From Pantoea sp. CCBC3-3-1 (lineage in GTDB: Bacteria; Pseudomonadota; Gammaproteobacteria; Enterobacterales; Enterobacteriaceae): a stretch of 64,000 bases of DNA. A program made the translations under genes and the position numbers. The stretch spans positions 248,001 to 312,000 of the forward strand of contig NZ_CP034363.1 of assembly GCF_007981265.1 (NCBI RefSeq). Direction: 5' to 3'. Shown here piece after piece: positions 1 to 15,400 of the stretch; the stretch's first letter is position 1, and each line of letters begins with the position of its first letter. Under the pieces are notes generated by a model. It did not search any database. It was not told the origin of the DNA and saw only the letters and a list, made by a program, of their open reading frames with translations.

Positions 1-1111
1 TTTTTGTGCCAGCATGGAAGACCTTGCCGTCCGGCGTCTCTTCCAGCGGCAGACCATGAATCTGATCGCCGGTACCGTAATCGCCAGGATAACCGCCTGC
101 CGCCAGTACCACGCCGAGAGAAGGGCGAGGATCCCAGACGGAATCCTTGCTGTCCAGCTTGCCATCTACGGCTGCCAGGCAAAGATCGACCAGATCCGAC
201 TTCAACCGCAGCATGATTGGCTGCGTTTCCGGATCGCCAAAACGACAGTTGAATTCAATGACCTTGGGTTGACCGCTCTTATCGATCATCAGGCCAGCAT
301 AGAGGAAGCCGGTATAGACGTTGCCTTCGGCTGCCATACCGCGAACGGTTGGCCAAATCACTTCATCCATCACGCGCTGGTGGATTTCGTCGGTAACGAC
401 CGGGGCTGGCGAGTAAGCCCCCATGCCGCCAGTGTTCGGGCCGGTATCGCCATCGCCAACGCGTTTGTGATCCTGGCTGGTTGCCATGGGCAGCACGTTC
501 TCGCCGTCAACCATCACAATAAAGCTGGCTTCTTCACCGTCGAGGAACTCTTCGACAACAATACGGTGGCCCGCATCGCCAAAGGCGTTGCCCGCCAGCA
601 TATCCTGAATCGCGTCTTCTGCTTCCTGTAGCGTCATCGCCACAATCACGCCTTTGCCCGCAGCCAGACCATCAGCTTTGATCACAATGGGGGCGCCTTT
701 ACTGCGCGTATAGGCAAGAGCCGCTTCGACATCAGTAAAGTTCTGGTATTCGGCCGTTGGGATCTGATGGCGAGCCAGGAAATCTTTGGTAAAAGCTTTA
801 GAGCCTTCAAGCTGCGCAGCAGCCTGCGTAGGGCCAAAGATCTTCAGGCCAGCGGCACGGAAAGCATCTACCACGCCGATAACCAGCGGTGCTTCCGGGC
901 CGACAATGGTCAGATCGATTTTTTCATTTTGTGCAAAGCTCAGCAGGGCAGGGATATCGGTAGCGCTGATAGCAACGTTCTGTAAAGCAGGCTCAAGTGC
1001 CGTACCCGCATTGCCTGGCGCGACAAACACCGTTTCCGCCAGCGGTGACTGGGACGCTTTCCATGCCAGCGCGTGCTCGCGACCGCCATTGCCAATAACT
1101 AAAATTTTCAT
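1..1111 (-). CDS. purD: Phosphoribosylamine-glycine ligase, 3' end outside window
   Basis: Second step of de novo purine synthesis: ATP-dependent joining of glycine to phosphoribosylamine, in the cytoplasm. The reading frame begins with ATG at 1111 (MKILVIGNGGREHALAWK, the family N-terminus with its GNGGREHA loop) and stays open to base 1. About 370 residues are present of roughly 430 in the family, so the C-terminal part lies to the left of the window. It starts 15 bases after the purH stop codon, the usual purH-purD operon order, and should share the PurR-controlled purH promoter. Identification is secure. Confidence 0.97.
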   Translation of the reverse strand, partial: MKILVIGNGGREHALAWKASQSPLAETVFVAPGNAGTALEPALQNVAISATDIPALLSFAQNEKIDLTIVGPEAPLVIGVVDAFRAAGLKIFGPTQAAAQLEGSKAFTKDFLARHQIPTAEYQNFTDVEAALAYTRSKGAPIVIKADGLAAGKGVIVAMTLQEAEDAIQDMLAGNAFGDAGHRIVVEEFLDGEEASFIVMVDGENVLPMATSQDHKRVGDGDTGPNTGGMGAYSPAPVVTDEIHQRVMDEVIWPTVRGMAAEGNVYTGFLYAGLMIDKSGQPKVIEFNCRFGDPETQPIMLRLKSDLVDLCLAAVDGKLDSKDSVWDPRPSLGVVLAAGGYPGDYGTGDQIHGLPLEETPDGKVFHAGTK

Positions 1112-1126
1112 TGTTCTGTTCCTTAA

Positions 1127-2716
1127 TTAATGGCGGAAGTGGCGCATATCGGTAAAGATCATCGCGATATCATGTTCGTCAGCCGCAGCGATAACCTCTT
1201 CGTCACGGATTGAACCACCAGGCTGAATAACACAGCTCACGCCAGCCGCCGCCGCCGCATCAATACCGTCACGGAACGGGAAGAAGGCGTCGGAAGCCAT
1301 CGCGCAGCCTTCCACAATCAGGCCTTCGTCTTTCGCTTTGATCCCGGCGATTTTTGCCGAGTACACGCGGCTCATCTGGCCGGCGCCGATGCCCACGGTC
1401 ATATTGTCACGGGCATAGACAATGGCATTGGACTTCACAAACTTGGCAACCTTCCAGCAGAACAGCGCATCACGCAGTTCCTGCTCGGTCGGCTGGCGTT
1501 TGCTGACCACGCGCAGCTGGCTTTCGCCGACCATGCCCAGGTCGCGATCCTGTACCAGCAGACCGCCGTTGACGCGTTTGAAATCCAGACCGGCCTGGCG
1601 TTGCTGCCACTGTCCACAGGTCAGCACGCGAACGTTCTGTTTGGCAGCGGTAACGTGCAGCGCGGCTTCAGTGGCGGAAGGGGCAATGATAACTTCGACA
1701 AACTGACGGCTGATGATTGCCTGAGCGGTCGCTTCGTCCAGTTCGCGGTTGAACGCGATAATGCCGCCGAAGGCTGAAGTCGGATCGGTTTTGTAAGCCA
1801 GCTCGTAAGCATTCAAAATCGAGCCACCAACCGCGACGCCACAAGGATTGGCATGCTTCACGATTACGCAGGCGGGCTCACTGAATTCTTTTACGCATTC
1901 CAGTGCTGCATCGGTGTCAGCAATGTTGTTATAGGAAAGCGCTTTGCCCTGAACCTGTTGCGCAGTAGCGACAGAGGCTTCAGAAACATTCTCTTCTATA
2001 TAGAAAGCAGCATCCTGATGGCTGTTTTCCCCGTAGCGCATATCCTGCTTTTTAATGAAGTTCAGATTTAGCGTGCGGGGGAAGCGACCTGCTGGCTCAG
2101 AAGTCTCACCATGATAAGCCGGCACCAGGCTACCGAAGTAGTTGGCAATCATGCTGTCATAGGCGGCGGTGTGCTCGAAGGCTTTAATTGCCAGGTCAAA
2201 ACGGGTTGCCAGCTGGAGGGCGTTATTGTTGGCATCCATCTCATTGATGATCGCCTGGTAGTCGCTGCTCTTAACCACGATAGCCACATCTTTGTGGTTC
2301 TTCGCTGCGGAGCGCACCATCGTTGGACCGCCGATATCGATATTCTCAACGGCATCTTCCAACGAGCAGCCTTCGCGGGCTACGGTCTGGGCAAAGGGAT
2401 AAAGGTTAACGACCACCATGTCGATAGGAGAGATGCTGTGTTCCTGCATAATCGCATCATCCTGACCGCGGCGTCCCAGAATCCCGCCGTGTACTTTGGG
2501 ATGCAGTGTTTTAACGCGTCCATCCATCATTTCCGGAAAACCGGTGTAGTCAGACACTTCAGTAACAGGGAGGCCAGCATCGGCGAGCAGGCGAGCAGTG
2601 CCGCCGGTGGAGAGTAGCTCGACGCCGCGCTTTGACAGCGCCTGAGCAAATTCGAGGATACCAGCTTTGTCAGACACACTGAGTAGAGCGCGGCGTACAG
2701 GGCGAGTTTGTTGCAT
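1127..2716 (-). CDS. purH: Bifunctional AICAR transformylase / IMP cyclohydrolase
   Basis: Catalyses the last two steps to IMP: formyl transfer to AICAR (C-terminal domain) and ring closure (N-terminal domain). The 529-residue product has the family's usual length. The N-terminal MGS-like domain carries the segments [11 protein letters not shown] and [16 protein letters not shown]; the transformylase domain carries [11 protein letters not shown] and the near-C-terminal [10 protein letters not shown]. The ATG at 2716 agrees with the E. coli start. First gene of purHD, with a 15-base gap to purD, and preceded by a PurR-type operator overlapping the promoter. Long open frames on the opposite strand inside it are shadows. 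Confidence 0.98.
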   Translation of the reverse strand: MQQTRPVRRALLSVSDKAGILEFAQALSKRGVELLSTGGTARLLADAGLPVTEVSDYTGFPEMMDGRVKTLHPKVHGGILGRRGQDDAIMQEHSISPIDMVVVNLYPFAQTVAREGCSLEDAVENIDIGGPTMVRSAAKNHKDVAIVVKSSDYQAIINEMDANNNALQLATRFDLAIKAFEHTAAYDSMIANYFGSLVPAYHGETSEPAGRFPRTLNLNFIKKQDMRYGENSHQDAAFYIEENVSEASVATAQQVQGKALSYNNIADTDAALECVKEFSEPACVIVKHANPCGVAVGGSILNAYELAYKTDPTSAFGGIIAFNRELDEATAQAIISRQFVEVIIAPSATEAALHVTAAKQNVRVLTCGQWQQRQAGLDFKRVNGGLLVQDRDLGMVGESQLRVVSKRQPTEQELRDALFCWKVAKFVKSNAIVYARDNMTVGIGAGQMSRVYSAKIAGIKAKDEGLIVEGCAMASDAFFPFRDGIDAAAAAGVSCVIQPGGSIRDEEVIAAADEHDIAMIFTDMRHFRH

Positions 2717-2857
2717 GGTGGTTAGATCCCTTGGCTTTGGTTCGCATAAATAAGAGCGTTACATCAATCTTAGCCAGCTTCCTTCTCTATAGAAGAGAAG
2801 AAAACGGTAAAGATTCAGGTAACGCCCCCAAATGGGGGACCGGGATTTTGCGGGGGC

Positions 2858-2879
2858 ATTGTAGCGAAAACGTTTGCGT
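2858..2879 (-). promoter_or_regulatory. purHD promoter -10 and PurR operator
   Basis: On the minus strand a TACAAT -10 element (2858-2863) is directly preceded by a 16-bp palindromic site (2864-2879; plus strand GCGAAAACGTTTGCGT) matching the PurR consensus ACGCAAACGTTTGCGT at 14 of 16 positions. PurR with hypoxanthine or guanine represses purHD in E. coli from the same place. The leader down to purH also contains a CCCCCAAATGGGGG palindrome at about 2826-2839. Regulation here is inferred from the match. Confidence 0.85.
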
Positions 2880-2996
2880 GATGCTCGCCTAAATTACCGA
2901 TCGGCAATCAATGTGGATAAGTTTGTTAATAACTGCGTATAAACAGCCCTTTTGCTGTGGAATGCAGCGAACGCGTTATTTTATGCAAATTAGGGG
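2880..2996. other. Divergent intergenic region between purH and the rrn promoters
   Basis: No gene is visible here. The sequence is AT-rich towards its right end, just upstream of rrn P1, where Fis sites and an UP element lie in E. coli rrn operons. I could not assign individual Fis sites by reading. Confidence 0.5.
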
Positions 2997-3024
2997 TTGT
3001 CAGCCGGCGAGAACTCCCTATAAT
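2997..3024 (+). promoter_or_regulatory. rrn P1 promoter
   Basis: TTGTCA (2997-3002) and TATAAT (3019-3024) are separated by 16 bp and followed by a GC-rich discriminator (GCGCAACC), the hallmark of growth-rate and ppGpp-controlled rRNA P1 promoters. It lies about 330 bp upstream of the 16S gene. Confidence 0.9.
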
Positions 3025-3117
3025 GCGCAACCACTGAGACGGCACAACGGCTTACAGCCCGCCGGTTCAGGAGGTTCAGGAAGCTGAATCGCCGGAGAAA
3101 AACTTCTCAAAAAGAAG

Positions 3118-3145
3118 TTGACTCTGAAGGAGGAAAGCGTAATAT
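3118..3145 (+). promoter_or_regulatory. rrn P2 promoter
   Basis: TTGACT (3118-3123) and TAATAT (3140-3145) with a 16-bp spacer, about 120 bp downstream of P1. This matches the tandem P1/P2 arrangement of enterobacterial rRNA operons. Confidence 0.85.
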
Positions 3146-3186
3146 ACGCCACCTCGCGGCAGGGTAGCTCAGCTACTTCCCGCAAC

Positions 3187-3197
3187 GCTCTTTAACA
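3187..3197 (+). promoter_or_regulatory. Leader boxA antitermination site
   Basis: GCTCTTTAACA matches the rrn boxA element, which as RNA loads NusB-NusE and associated factors and protects rRNA transcription from Rho. It lies between P2 and 16S as in E. coli. A second copy occurs in the 16S-23S spacer. Confidence 0.9.
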
Positions 3198-3354
3198 ATT
3201 TATCAGACAATCTGTGTGGGCACTCGCAGGATTGATATCAAGACACCTTCGGGTGTCAAAAAATATCAAGTCTTAAGAGTGAACACATAATGAAAATTCA
3301 TTATGACGTTTTACACTTGAGCATCGCTGCACTTGTTGCAGCAAATCGAACTTT

Positions 3355-4897
<1,543 letters not shown>

Positions 4898-4986
4898 CCT
4901 GAAGATACCTTCCCGCGCAGTGCTCACACAGATTGTCTGATAGAAACGTTAGAGCAAGACGGCTGCGAAGTCGTGACACTATCCGT

Positions 4987-5061
4987 GTCCCCTTCGTCTA
5001 GCGGTTAGGACTCCGCCCTTTCACGGCGGCAACAGGGGTTCGAATCCCCTAGGGGACGCCA
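4987..5061 (+). tRNA. gltV: tRNA-Glu (anticodon TTC)
   Basis: 75-nt tRNA in the 16S-23S spacer. The acceptor stem GTCCCCT pairs with AGGGGAC, the anticodon arm is CCGCC-CTTTCAC-GGCGG with TTC at the anticodon, the T arm is AGGGG-TTCGAAT-CCCCT, and the CCA (5059-5061) is encoded. The D loop (TAGCGGTTAGGA) is one base shorter than in the E. coli K-12 gene. A single Glu tRNA in the spacer is one of the two usual enterobacterial arrangements. Confidence 0.98.
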
Positions 5062-5135
5062 CTTGCTTGGTGACAGGTGAAAGGTGTCTCCACAAAGTAT
5101 CTCAAAACTGGCTTACGAGCTACGTTTGAGATATT

Positions 5136-5147
5136 TGCTCTTTAACA
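5136..5147 (+). promoter_or_regulatory. Spacer boxA antitermination site
   Basis: TGCTCTTTAACA repeats the leader boxA between tRNA-Glu and 23S, the position at which enterobacterial rRNA operons carry their second antitermination signal. Confidence 0.88.
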
Positions 5148-5278
5148 ATCCGGAACAAGCTGAAAATTGAAACGACACGTCGTGTTTAACCTCCGTAATA
5201 AGGGTAAACAAAACGATGTGTTCGAGTCTCTCAAATGCTTACAACAGCAGTGTCTTTCGGGACGCTTGTGGGTTGTGA

Positions 5279-8188
<2,910 letters not shown>

Positions 8189-8292
8189 ACAACGCCAGAA
8201 GCGTTCTGGTCGCGTCTGAGAGACGCAAAGATTTTCAGCTTGTTAACCGGATAAATTTGCGCGGCCTTTACGGCGGCGTGAATAACAGAATT

Positions 8293-8412
8293 TGCCTGGC
8301 GGCTTTAGCGCGGTGGTCCCACCTGACCCCATGCCGAACTCAGAAGTGAAACGCCGTAGCGCCGATGGTAGTGTGGGGTCTCCCCATGCGAGAGTAGGGA
8401 ACTGCCAGGCAT
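8293..8412 (+). rRNA. rrf: 5S ribosomal RNA
   Basis: 120-nt 5S rRNA, from TGCCTGGCGGC to AACTGCCAGGCAT; the two ends pair to form helix I. One copy only, with no second distal 5S and no distal tRNA before the terminator. Confidence 0.98.
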
Positions 8413-8423
8413 CAAATCGCGAT

Positions 8424-8451
8424 AACCCTGACCTCATGGTCAGGGTTTTTT
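8424..8451 (+). terminator. rrn operon terminator
   Basis: Perfect 10-bp stem AACCCTGACC / GGTCAGGGTT with a TCAT loop followed by a run of T, 11 bases after the end of 5S. A strong Rho-independent terminator closing the ribosomal operon. Confidence 0.95.
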
Positions 8452-8688
8452 GCGTTTGGGGCCAGAAAACCGGCTCTCTGAAAGAAAAATTCCTCAAGTG
8501 CACTTTCACCCGTCCACTTTCACTAGCCGGATCTTCTTATTTTCATCTTCTTTCGCCGGTAAATCCGCTCTGTTTTGCCGCCGATGTAGCCAGCGCACCC
8601 GGCTATTCGACAAAATCATCGCCCGATGATGAAACATTTTCACCTATCTGATGAAACCTCGACATTTAGCCCTCACCACGTTATCTTT

Positions 8689-8712
8689 GGCTGTCTGGAT
8701 GTCTAAACGTAT
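8689..8712 (+). promoter_or_regulatory. Tandem MetJ met boxes upstream of metA
   Basis: Three adjoining 8-bp units (GGCTGTCT, GGATGTCT, AAACGTAT) match the AGACGTCT met-box consensus at 5, 6 and 6 positions. They end 25 bp before the metA start. MetJ with S-adenosylmethionine binds such tandem arrays co-operatively, and E. coli metA is repressed in this way. The array is read from sequence; repression is inferred. Confidence 0.8.
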
Positions 8713-8737
8713 AAATGGTTAGTTGAGGAAGCAGGTT

Positions 8738-9667
8738 ATGCCGATCAGGGTACCCGATGAGTTACCAGCAGTGAATTTTCTGCGCAACGAGAATGTCTTT
8801 GTGATGACATCAACTCGTGCCAGTACTCAGGAAATCCGCCCGTTGAAAGTGCTGGTATTAAATCTGATGCCAAAGAAAATTGAGACGGAAAATCAGTTTC
8901 TGCGCCTGCTTTCAAACTCGCCGTTGCAAATTGATATTCAGCTGTTACGCATCGACAGCCGCGAGTCACGCAACACGCCAATGGAACATCTGAATAACTT
9001 TTACTGTAATTTCGACGATATTCGTGATGATAACTATGATGGGCTGATCGTTACCGGTGCGCCGCTGGGGCTGGTTGATTTTAATGACGTGGCTTACTGG
9101 CCGCAGATCCAGCGTGTTCTGCACTGGGCGAAAGAGCATGTCACCTCCACGCTTTTTGTTTGTTGGGCCGTGCAGGCCGCATTGAATATTCTCTACGGTA
9201 TTCCCAAACAGACGCGTGAAAACAAACTATCAGGCGTCTACGATCATCAGATCCTGCATCCTCATGCGCTGCTGACGCGCGGTTTTGACGATACGTTTCT
9301 GGCGCCACATTCACGCTATGCGGATTTTCCGTCACAGCTGCTACGGGATTATACCGACCTGGAAATATTTGCTGAATCAGAGCAAACCGGTGCCTACCTG
9401 TTTGCGAGCAAAGATAAACGGCTGGCGTTTGTCACCGGCCATCCGGAGTATGACGCGCTGACTCTGTCAGGAGAATACCATCGTGATCTGGAAGCCGGAC
9501 TTAATCCTGATGTCCCGTTTAACTATTTTCCACAGGATAATCCCGCGCTGCCGCCGCGAGCAAGCTGGCGCAGCCACGGTAACCTGTTGTTCTCAAACTG
9601 GCTGAACTATTACGTTTACCAGATTACGCCATTTGATTTGCGCCATATGAACCCTACGCTCGAATAG
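8738..9667 (+). CDS. metA: Homoserine O-succinyltransferase
   Basis: First committed step of methionine synthesis, transferring succinyl from succinyl-CoA to homoserine. The start chosen is the ATG at 8738 ([15 protein letters not shown]), giving 309 residues as in E. coli; an in-frame TTG at 8723 extends it by five residues but lacks support. An AGGAAGCAGG ribosome site precedes 8738. The catalytic Cys142 ([10 protein letters not shown]) and the His235-Pro-Glu237 pair (TGHPEYDA) are present at the expected numbers. Preceded by met boxes; the next gene, eda, converges on it, so metA is probably transcribed alone. In E. coli this enzyme is heat-sensitive and a target of amino-acid antimetabolites. 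Confidence 0.98.
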   Translation: MPIRVPDELPAVNFLRNENVFVMTSTRASTQEIRPLKVLVLNLMPKKIETENQFLRLLSNSPLQIDIQLLRIDSRESRNTPMEHLNNFYCNFDDIRDDNYDGLIVTGAPLGLVDFNDVAYWPQIQRVLHWAKEHVTSTLFVCWAVQAALNILYGIPKQTRENKLSGVYDHQILHPHALLTRGFDDTFLAPHSRYADFPSQLLRDYTDLEIFAESEQTGAYLFASKDKRLAFVTGHPEYDALTLSGEYHRDLEAGLNPDVPFNYFPQDNPALPPRASWRSHGNLLFSNWLNYYVYQITPFDLRHMNPTLE

Positions 9668-9683
9668 GCGCAATCCAAAACGA

Positions 9684-10325
9684 TCAGGCCGAAGCTCCCG
9701 CTACGGCTTCACGTGCCGCTGCGGTGATGCGATCATAATCACCGCTTTGTAATGCATCTGCGGGGATTAACCAGGAACCGCCGATACAAAGCACGCTATC
9801 CAGCGCCAGATAATCACGATAATTAGCGGGAGAAATCCCTCCTGTCGGGCAAAAGCGCACCCGTGGAAAAGGCCCCGCAATAGCTTTTAGCGCTTTTACA
9901 CCGCCGTTAGCTTCTGCTGGAAAAAACTTAAATTCCCGTAAGCCATAGTCCATACCGAGCATCAGTTCCGAAACGGTGCTGATCCCGGGGATCAATGGGA
10001 TCGAGCCTGCTGTTGCTGCCTTGAGGAGTGCTTCAGTCAGGCCTGGACTGATGGCGAATTGCGCGCCAGCTTCCGTTACCTGCTGAAGCTGTTCTGGATT
10101 GATTACCGTTCCCGCACCGACGATAGCCCCAGGCACTTCCTGTGCGATAGCGCGGATGGCCTCAACGGCGCAGTCAGTACGTAAAGTGACTTCCAGCACG
10201 CGCACCCCTCCGGCCACTAATGCTCTGGCCAGCGGCACAGCCTGTTCCAATCGCTCAATGACAATGACCGGCACAACCGGACCTGAAGTCAGAATCTGTT
10301 CCGCGCTCATTTTCCAGTGGTTCAT
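9684..10325 (-). CDS. eda: KDPG / KHG aldolase
   Basis: Cleaves 2-keto-3-deoxy-6-phosphogluconate to pyruvate and glyceraldehyde-3-phosphate in the Entner-Doudoroff pathway. At 213 residues it has the same length as the E. coli enzyme and follows it closely. The Schiff-base Lys133 ([13 protein letters not shown]) and the catalytic Glu45 (RVLEVTLRT) fall at the family's numbers. The ATG at 10325 lies 14 bases after the edd stop codon, giving an edd-eda operon. Its location between metA and metH differs from E. coli, where edd-eda sits beside zwf. Confidence 0.97.
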   Translation of the reverse strand: MNHWKMSAEQILTSGPVVPVIVIERLEQAVPLARALVAGGVRVLEVTLRTDCAVEAIRAIAQEVPGAIVGAGTVINPEQLQQVTEAGAQFAISPGLTEALLKAATAGSIPLIPGISTVSELMLGMDYGLREFKFFPAEANGGVKALKAIAGPFPRVRFCPTGGISPANYRDYLALDSVLCIGGSWLIPADALQSGDYDRITAAAREAVAGASA

Positions 10326-10339
10326 CTGAAGATCTCCGT

Positions 10340-12160
10340 TTAAAAAGGGATGCAGCAGGCACCCTGTTCGGCACCCGACAGCTGACTGCGAAGCGCACCA
10401 AATAGCTCGCGTCCGCAGCCGATATGTTCAGCGCTTAAATCGGGTTGATCCTGTTCACGGGCGCTGAGGATCGCTTCATCTACCAGAAGCGCCAGCTCAC
10501 CAGTTACGCCATTCACCCGCATCAGATCGCCGTTTTGTACCTTAGCCAGCAGACCGCCTGTTTGTGCCTCTGGCGTAACATGAATAGCGGAAGGTACTTT
10601 TCCCGATGCGCCTGATAAGCGGCCATCGGTAACTAACGCTACCTTATAGCCACGGTCCATCAGAACGCCAAGCGGTGGCATCAGCTTATGTAGCTCCGGC
10701 ATCCCATTGGCCTGCGGGCCCTGAAAACGCACCACAACGACGCAGTCTTTATTCAGGTCACCCGCTTCAAAGGCGGGCAGAATGTCGTGCTGGCTGTCAA
10801 AAACTACGGCAGGTGCTTCAATGATCTGATTTTCGGCCGGTACGGCAGAGGTTTTCATCACCGCCCGGCCCAGGTTACCTGACATCACTTTTGTGCCGCC
10901 ATGTGGGGAGAACGGTTGCGAAACACGGGCGATCACGCTGCTATCCTGCGAGATTTCTGCACCTTCACGCCAGGCCAGCTGGCCTTTATCCAGCCAGGGT
11001 TCCTGGGTATATTTTTCCAGGCCAAAACCCACAACGGTATTAACATCCTGATGAAGCAATCCATGATTCAGCAGTTCACGCACAATTAGCGGGACGCCGC
11101 CTGCGGCATGGAATTGATTAATATCCGCCGGGCCGTTTGGATAGATGCGGCACAGCTGCGGAATCGCTTGAGACAGATCGGAGAAATCATCCCAGGTAAT
11201 TTGAATCCCCGCAGCCCGTGCCATTGCCACCAGATGCATCGTCAGGTTAGTTGAGCCACCCGTCGCCAGAATCGCCACGATGCCGTTTACAATGACCTTT
11301 TCGTCAACCAGTTGGCCGACCGGCATGTAGTTACCTGCTGTTTCCGTCAGACGAGTAATCTGGCGGGCGGCCGCATCGGTTAGCGCGTCGCGCAGTGGCG
11401 TATCAGGATGCACAAAGGAAGAGCCGGGCAGGTGCAACCCCATCACCTCCATCACCATCTGATTAGAATTGGCGGTGCCGTAAAACGTGCAGGTCCCTTT
11501 GCCATGATAGGAGCCGGCTTCGGCTTCCAGCAGCGCCTGACGATCGACCTTTCCTTCGGCGTAAAGCTGGCGGATACGGACTTTTTCTTTGTTGGGCAGA
11601 CCGCTGCTCATCGGCCCGGCAGGCACAAACAGCGCGGGAAGATGGCCAAAAGAGAGCGCGGCCATAACCAGTCCGGGAACGATTTTGTCGCAAATGCCTA
11701 AAAACAATGCGCCGTCGAACATGTTATGTGAAAGCCCAACGGCGGCGGACATGGCGATAATATCCCGACTCATCAGCGACAGTTCCATCCCATCCTGTCC
11801 CTGCGTCACGCCGTCACACATCGCCGGAACGCCAGCGGCAACCTGGCCCACTGCGCCAACCTGATGCAGTGCCTGCTTCAGTTTGTCCGGATAATCGGCG
11901 TAAGGCTGATGGGCAGAAAGCAGATCGTTATAAGCGGTAATAATGGCAATATCGCTGCGCACCATATTTTTCAGGGCGGCTTTATCATCAGGCTGGCAGG
12001 CGGCGAAGCCGTGAGCCAGATTACCGCAGGCCAGCTGTGCGCGATGAACGGTGCGGGAGCGAGCGGCCTCAATTCGGGCCAGATAGGCGGTACGCGTGGA
12101 GGCAGAGCGTTCGATGATGCGTTGAGTAACGCGGGTGACGGTTTGGTTGTCAGTAGTCAT
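10340..12160 (-). CDS. edd: 6-Phosphogluconate dehydratase
   Basis: Dehydrates 6-phosphogluconate to KDPG with a [4Fe-4S] cluster, as a member of the IlvD/Edd family. The 606-residue product is close to the 603 of E. coli. Family segments visible include [41 protein letters not shown] and [19 protein letters not shown]. First gene of edd-eda. A GntR-type palindrome 37 bp upstream of the ATG suggests gluconate induction. Nothing looks broken. Confidence 0.97.
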   Translation of the reverse strand: MTTDNQTVTRVTQRIIERSASTRTAYLARIEAARSRTVHRAQLACGNLAHGFAACQPDDKAALKNMVRSDIAIITAYNDLLSAHQPYADYPDKLKQALHQVGAVGQVAAGVPAMCDGVTQGQDGMELSLMSRDIIAMSAAVGLSHNMFDGALFLGICDKIVPGLVMAALSFGHLPALFVPAGPMSSGLPNKEKVRIRQLYAEGKVDRQALLEAEAGSYHGKGTCTFYGTANSNQMVMEVMGLHLPGSSFVHPDTPLRDALTDAAARQITRLTETAGNYMPVGQLVDEKVIVNGIVAILATGGSTNLTMHLVAMARAAGIQITWDDFSDLSQAIPQLCRIYPNGPADINQFHAAGGVPLIVRELLNHGLLHQDVNTVVGFGLEKYTQEPWLDKGQLAWREGAEISQDSSVIARVSQPFSPHGGTKVMSGNLGRAVMKTSAVPAENQIIEAPAVVFDSQHDILPAFEAGDLNKDCVVVVRFQGPQANGMPELHKLMPPLGVLMDRGYKVALVTDGRLSGASGKVPSAIHVTPEAQTGGLLAKVQNGDLMRVNGVTGELALLVDEAILSAREQDQPDLSAEHIGCGRELFGALRSQLSGAEQGACCIPF

Positions 12161-12468
12161 GGTCAGGTTTCCCGTTATCAGCGATGTGCTGCTGGGTTGT
12201 TACCGGTAACATTGTCTGCTTACAGTGTTGTAGTAATAACCCGTGCGCGCAACCGCTTCCGCCAGGAAACAGCGCTAAGCATGATCTAAGGCAAGTTTTA
12301 TTCAGTGGCAGGAAAATGATGAAGGCGGGAGTGGGAAGGGATTCAGTGTTATGTAACCTTAATCGGCAAGCTGAAAATGTCTCAGGCCTGCTGCCTTTTA
12401 CCTGTTCAAAAGTTGTGCCAGTATGGTCTGCTGGCATTGTGCCGCTGGGTGACGTTGAAGGGGCGAGA
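12161..12468. other. Divergent edd / metH intergenic region
   Basis: 308 bp without a gene, carrying the edd and metH promoters. The metH frame happens to stay open leftwards to 12184, but nothing in that extension resembles the MetH family and it runs across the GntR-type operator, so it is read as non-coding. I see no certain MetR site. Confidence 0.6.
12197..12212. promoter_or_regulatory. GntR-type operator upstream of edd
   Basis: TTGTTACCGGTAACAT matches the E. coli GntR operator ATGTTACCGATAACAT at 14 of 16 positions and is a near-perfect palindrome. GntR represses edd-eda in the absence of gluconate in E. coli. This site supports retention of that control although the operon has moved. 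Confidence 0.82.
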
Positions 12469-15400
12469 GTGAGTAACAGAACAGAAGCGCTGCATCAGCA
12501 GCTGGCGAAACGCATCATGGTGCTGGATGGCGGCATGGGCACGATGATTCAACGCTATCGTCTGTCCGAAAAAGATTTTCGCGGTGAACGGTTTGCCGAC
12601 TGGCAGAGCGATCTGCAAGGAAATAATGACCTGCTGGTACTCACTCGCCCGGATGTGATTGGCGATATCCATAATGCCTATCTGGACGCTGGCGCGGATA
12701 TTCTGGAAACCAACACCTTTAACGCCACTCCTGTCGCGATGGCGGATTACCATATGGCATCGCTGTCGGCAGAGATTAACTACACAGCTGCCAGGCTGGC
12801 GCGAAGCTGTGCTGATGAATGGACGGCCCGCACGCCGGATAAACCACGCTATGTCGCAGGGGTATTAGGCCCAACGAACCGCACCTGTTCTATTTCACCA
12901 GATGTGAACGATCCTGCTTTTCGTAATATCACCTTTAATCAGCTGGTAGAAGCCTATCGCGAATCCACGCGCGCGCTGATAGAGGGCGGATCCGATCTCA
13001 TTATGATCGAAACGGTTTTCGACACGCTGAATGCAAAAGCGGCGATTTTTGCTGTGCAAAGCGAGTTCGAGGCGCTGGGCATCACGTTGCCGCTGATGAT
13101 TTCCGGCACCATCACCGATGCCTCGGGGCGGACACTCTCCGGGCAAACTACCGAGGCCTTCTACAACTCGCTGCGTCATGCGCAACCGTTATCGTTTGGC
13201 CTTAACTGCGCGCTGGGCCCTGATGAGCTACGTCAGTATGTCGCCGAGCTATCCCGTATTGCCGAGAGTTACGTCACCGCGCATCCCAACGCGGGTTTGC
13301 CAAATGCCTTCGGTGAATACGATCTTGATGCGCAGATCATGGCTGAGCAGATCGGCGAATGGGCGCAGTCGGGCTTTCTGAATATTGTCGGTGGCTGCTG
13401 CGGCACCACGCCGGTGCATATTGCTGCGATGGTAAAAGCAGTCGACGGCATTGCGCCGCGTCAATTACCGACGCTGCCTGTCGCCTGCCGTCTTTCTGGT
13501 CTGGAGCCGCTGAATATCAGCGCCGAATCGCTGTTTGTTAACGTCGGCGAACGGACTAACGTTACCGGTTCGGCAAAATTTAAGCGATTAATCAAAGAAG
13601 AAAAGTATAACGAGGCGCTTGATGTTGCCTTACAGCAGGTGGCCAGCGGCGCGCAGATCATCGACATCAATATGGATGAGGGAATGCTTGATGCTGAAGC
13701 GGCGATGGTACGTTTTCTCAATCTGATTGCTGGCGAACCTGATATTGCTCGCGTGCCGATTATGATCGACTCCTCAAAATGGGAGGTGATCGAAAAAGGG
13801 CTGCAATGCATTCAGGGTAAAGGCATCGTTAACTCCATTTCAATGAAAGAGGGCGTGGAAGCATTCAGGAATCATGCCCGTCTTGTCCGCCGTTATGGTG
13901 CGGCAATGGTAGTGATGGCTTTTGACGAACTCGGCCAGGCAGACACTCGCGAACGTAAAATCGAAATCTGTCGTCGAGCTTATAAGATCCTGACTGAAGA
14001 GGTGGGTTTCCCGCCGGAAGACATCATCTTCGATCCAAATATTTTTGCCGTCGCTACCGGTATCGAAGAACACAATAACTATGCAATGGATTTTATCGGT
14101 GCTTGTGAAGACATTAAACGCGAGCTGCCGTATGCGATGATTTCCGGTGGCGTCTCCAACGTCTCGTTCTCCTTTCGCGGCAACGATCCGGTGCGCGAAG
14201 CGATTCATGCCGTCTTTCTCTATTACGCTATTCGTAACGGCATGGATATGGGTATCGTCAACGCGGGCCAGCTGGCTATTTATGACGATCTGGCACCCGA
14301 GCTGCGTGATGCGGTGGAAGATGTGGTGCTCAACCGGCGAACTGACGGCACGGAACGGCTGCTGGATCTGGCCGAAAAGTATCGTGGCAGCAAAGCCGAT
14401 GATGACAGCACCAAACCGCAGGCCGAATGGCGCAGTTGGGAAGTGGGGAAGCGTCTGGAGTATTCGCTGGTCAAAGGCATTACCGAATTTATCGAAGACG
14501 ATACCGAAGCGGCTCGTCAAAAGGCCAGCCGTCCTATCGAAGTGATAGAAGGGCCGCTGATGGCCGGTATGAACGTGGTCGGCGACCTGTTTGGTGAAGG
14601 GAAAATGTTTCTGCCGCAGGTGGTTAAATCGGCCCGGGTGATGAAACAGGCGGTGGCTTATCTGGAACCTTACATCGAAGCGAGTAAAGAAAAAGGCAGC
14701 ACCAACGGCAAGATCGTGCTGGCAACGGTTAAGGGTGATGTGCATGACATCGGCAAAAACATCGTTGGCGTGGTGCTGCAATGTAATAATTACGAAATCA
14801 TAGATTTGGGCGTGATGGTGCCCAGCGATAAAATCCTCAAAACGGCCAAAGAGCACAACGCGGATATTATTGGCCTTTCCGGCCTGATCACCCCGTCGCT
14901 GGATGAAATGGTCAACGTGGCGAAAGAGATGGAACGCCAGGGTTTTACCCTACCGTTGTTAATCGGTGGCGCGACAACCTCGAAAGCGCATACGGCGGTC
15001 AAAATAGAGCAGAACTACAGCGGCCCGACGGTGTATGTGCAAAACGCCTCGCGCACGGTAGGCGTGGTCTCTGCGTTACTTTCTGCTACTCAGCATGACG
15101 ATTTTGTCGCCCGAACACGCAAAGAATATGACACGGTACGCATTCAGCACGCCCGTAAAAAGCCGCGTACGCCGCCGGTCAGTTTGCAGGTAGCCAGGGA
15201 AAATGAACTGTCGCTGGATTGGGAAAACTATACGCCGCCGGTGCCGCACAGGCTGGGCATAAGCGAAGTAAGCGCTAACATCGAAACGCTGCGTAACTAC
15301 ATAGACTGGACGCCATTCTTTATGACCTGGTCGCTGGCGGGGAAATATCCGCGCATTCTTGAAGATGACGTTGTTGGGGAAGAAGCGAAGCGCTTATTCG

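Noticed and set aside
12184..12468. 95-codon N-terminal extension of metH
   Set aside because: The open frame continues upstream, but the extension matches nothing in the MetH family, crosses the GntR-type operator, and the GTG at 12469 gives exactly the E. coli length.
13840..14856. 338-codon open frame antisense to metH
   Set aside because: It lies wholly within the metH coding sequence on the other strand, has a His/Phe-rich composition typical of a codon shadow, and has no recognisable domain.
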